Shown here piece after piece: positions 62,691-64,000 of a DNA stretch of 64,000 bases. Source of the DNA: Kappaphycus alvarezii (lineage: Eukaryota; Rhodophyta; Florideophyceae; Gigartinales; Solieriaceae); contig NADL03000560.1 in the NCBI GenBank assembly GCA_002205965.3, positions 124,001 to 188,000 on the forward strand, read 5' to 3'. The translations under genes were made by a program, and so were the position numbers. Position 1 is the first letter of the stretch, and every line of letters starts with the position of its first letter. The notes below the pieces were generated by a model, which was given only the letters and a program-made list of their open reading frames with translations, searched no databases and was not told where the DNA came from.

Positions 62691-62699
62691 TCAGAGGCT
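62671..62699. terminator. Strong inverted repeat after the second fasciclin gene
   Basis: AGCCTCTGAATG-AGAGA-CATTCAGAGGCT: a 12-base perfect stem with a 5-base loop, 24 bases past the stop of the leftward fasciclin gene. No T-run, so it may act as a bidirectional or rho-assisted terminator. Confidence 0.5.
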
Positions 62700-62722
62700 A
62701 AAGCAACTCTCTTGAAACCGGC

Positions 62723-64000
62723 CTAGGGCGCTTCCGGTTCCGGCGGTGTTGGAACCGTGACGCCGGAGTCCGAATAAGGACTCCATCGATCGTATGCACC
62801 ACGATAAACGCCTCGTCGTCTTCATCCTCTGGCGTAACGTCGATAAAATCCGTCGACACAATACCCACCTCGTCGTTCAGAACCACGGCGTCTGCCCCTT
62901 CGGCTTGGGCTACAGCGATCGGCTCACCACTCAAAAGCGTCTCGACCAACATCGGCAATGGGGGTCTCTTATCCGTTGGGTCCAATGGATCCGCGAGCGC
63001 CAAGGGCTCAAACACCCCATCGGCACTCACATGGTAGAGCAATAGGTTCTCAAGCTCACCACTCATCTCCAGTTGTTCGAACAAACCGATGCCCGGATCG
63101 TTTTCATCTGTTTCATCAACACCTAACGCATCAAAGGCGACTAATGCGTCGTTTGTCGGAGCGAACACGGTACGAACCGTCGTCGTGTCATTCAACGAGT
63201 CTTCAAGACCGACCTGCACCAGTACTCTCAACAGACGGGTCAACTCACTGCGGCTTGCCATTAGGTCTATAGCAGATTCCTTCAGTGGCTCTAACGGAGC
63301 GCCCACCACATGCACTCGGCCATTGTCGCCAAAACGTCGGTCACTAAAACAGGTGAGCCACCCACCGTCAGCTCCCCGAATCATCGCCAACCACCGCAAA
63401 GCGGGCCGTCGATGCATTCGAGACAGTCGGCATAGCCACGATGTCAGAAGCATCAAGCTCATCTTCAAACGCGTGCAAGCGCCCGAAACTCCTGGCGCCG
63501 ATCACCGCTTCCGAGGCCTCATCCGGGTCGTCTGCGTCGATATCAAACGTTGGAAGACCCAAAGTCGGCACGAACAACATGAGCTGCTGACTCGTATCGT
63601 TCAACGACTCGAGCAACTCGATCTCGCCACCATCGCGCAACGCTTGGATCATAGGTTCATAAAGCGGCGTGGCTTCGAACAACTCGAAGAGCGTACCAGG
63701 ATAGCTAACCTGGTCAACCGCGCCGGCGGCAACTAACTGCGCCCCAGGAGCAAAAACGCTATCTATAACATGGATAACGCCGTTACTTGGAGTAGGTGCC
63801 AAATCTGTCTGCAATACTGAGCACGGCCATTGAGAATAATGAGCTCATCCCGTCCTCGCCCGGCGTTGCATCCGCGACCACGACATTGACCGGTGAACCT
63901 GCCAAGGATTCCAATTCAACCACATCGTCGATGTCCTCCCCGGTGATCACGCCTTCGACGACATGCGCCCCTAAAACGGCTCTCAAACCCTCATTCGATA
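62723..64000 (-). CDS. Fasciclin (FAS1) repeat protein, 5' end outside window (frameshifted)
   Basis: Minus-strand frame is open to the right edge, so the N-terminus is missing. At least three FAS1 units: SNEGLRAVLGAHVVEGVITG; then SNGVIHVIDSVFAPGAQLV, TLFELFEATPLYEPMIQAL and LMLFVPTLGLPTFD; then RVHVVGAPLEPLKE (weak), ASRSELTRLLRVLVQVGLE, TVFAPTNDALVAFDALG, ELENLLLYHVSADG and FIVVHTIDGVLI. Breaks near 63800, 63390 and 62770; the corrected tail is DSGVTVPTPPEPEAP at 62723. It is the second fasciclin gene of the window, similar in design to 50553-52096. Confidence 0.82.

Noticed and set aside
1..64000. Reading the broken genes as pseudogenes
   Set aside because: Too many essential genes are affected, every break is a single base, and the coding signal is otherwise intact.

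Overview
The window looks like chromosomal DNA of a free-living, moderately high-GC Gram-negative bacterium. My best guess is a Myxococcota-like (former deltaproteobacterial) lineage, possibly near Bradymonadales. The pointers are an outer-membrane helix-hairpin-helix barrel beside a lamin-tail lipoprotein, paired ArsA-type ATPases, a MerR-TPR protein, an ECF sigma/FecR pair, fasciclin lipoproteins, TonB-dependent uptake and bacillithiol synthesis genes. The placement is inference; there is no rRNA or other firm marker here.

A property of the sequence dominates its reading. About 30 of roughly 52 protein genes are broken by one-base shifts after which the same conserved protein continues in another frame. 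Where family conservation fixes the expected codons (NAD kinase GGDGT, the PhoX tail, the flavin/ferredoxin fusion, the PIG-L HGHH motif) the shift is a missing base, often in a homopolymer. This looks like residual long-read or assembly error rather than decay, so such genes are given as one CDS each with the breaks noted.

Layout. 1-6397 (minus): bshC, bshA, a long PIG-L deacetylase, a 51-residue membrane peptide and a sodium:solute symporter form one tightly overlapping operon. 6732-12046: BCCT transporter, NAD(P)-binding protein, glutathione-transferase-like protein and a three-part flavin/iron-sulfur oxidoreductase. 12111-15348: a TetR-type regulator with two visible operator copies, flanked by two SDRs and a flavin amine oxidase. 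15528-25114: TolC, HEAT protein, NAD kinase, response-regulator/GGDEF, MerR-TPR, tRNA-Asp, PhoX, DUF1232, GNAT, a membrane protein and a MenH-like hydrolase. 25111-30796: two head-to-tail UvrA units, possibly one double-length gene. 30764-40445: membrane protein, degenerate CpaF-like protein, membrane histidine kinase, surface proteins, PilT and PilZ. 40467-50195: two ArsA ATPases, DnaJ, EI24, homocysteine methyltransferase/MTHFR, RibD, Aat, PlsC-like and MsrA. 50435-54126: tRNA-Asn, fasciclin lipoprotein, FecR-domain anti-sigma candidate and ECF sigma factor. 54127-64000: an MTHFR fragment, MFS, alpha/beta hydrolase, TonB receptor with di-heme peroxidase, PhzF, then a small accessory patch (transposase remnants, VapBC) and a second fasciclin gene cut by the window edge.

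Functional themes are thiol/redox defence (bacillithiol, MsrA, GST, NAD kinase, flavin oxidoreductases), DNA repair (UvrA), surface and motility functions (PilT, PilZ, HhH barrel, lamin-tail and fasciclin lipoproteins) and iron or other TonB-dependent uptake. No CRISPR array, prophage or complete insertion sequence was seen.
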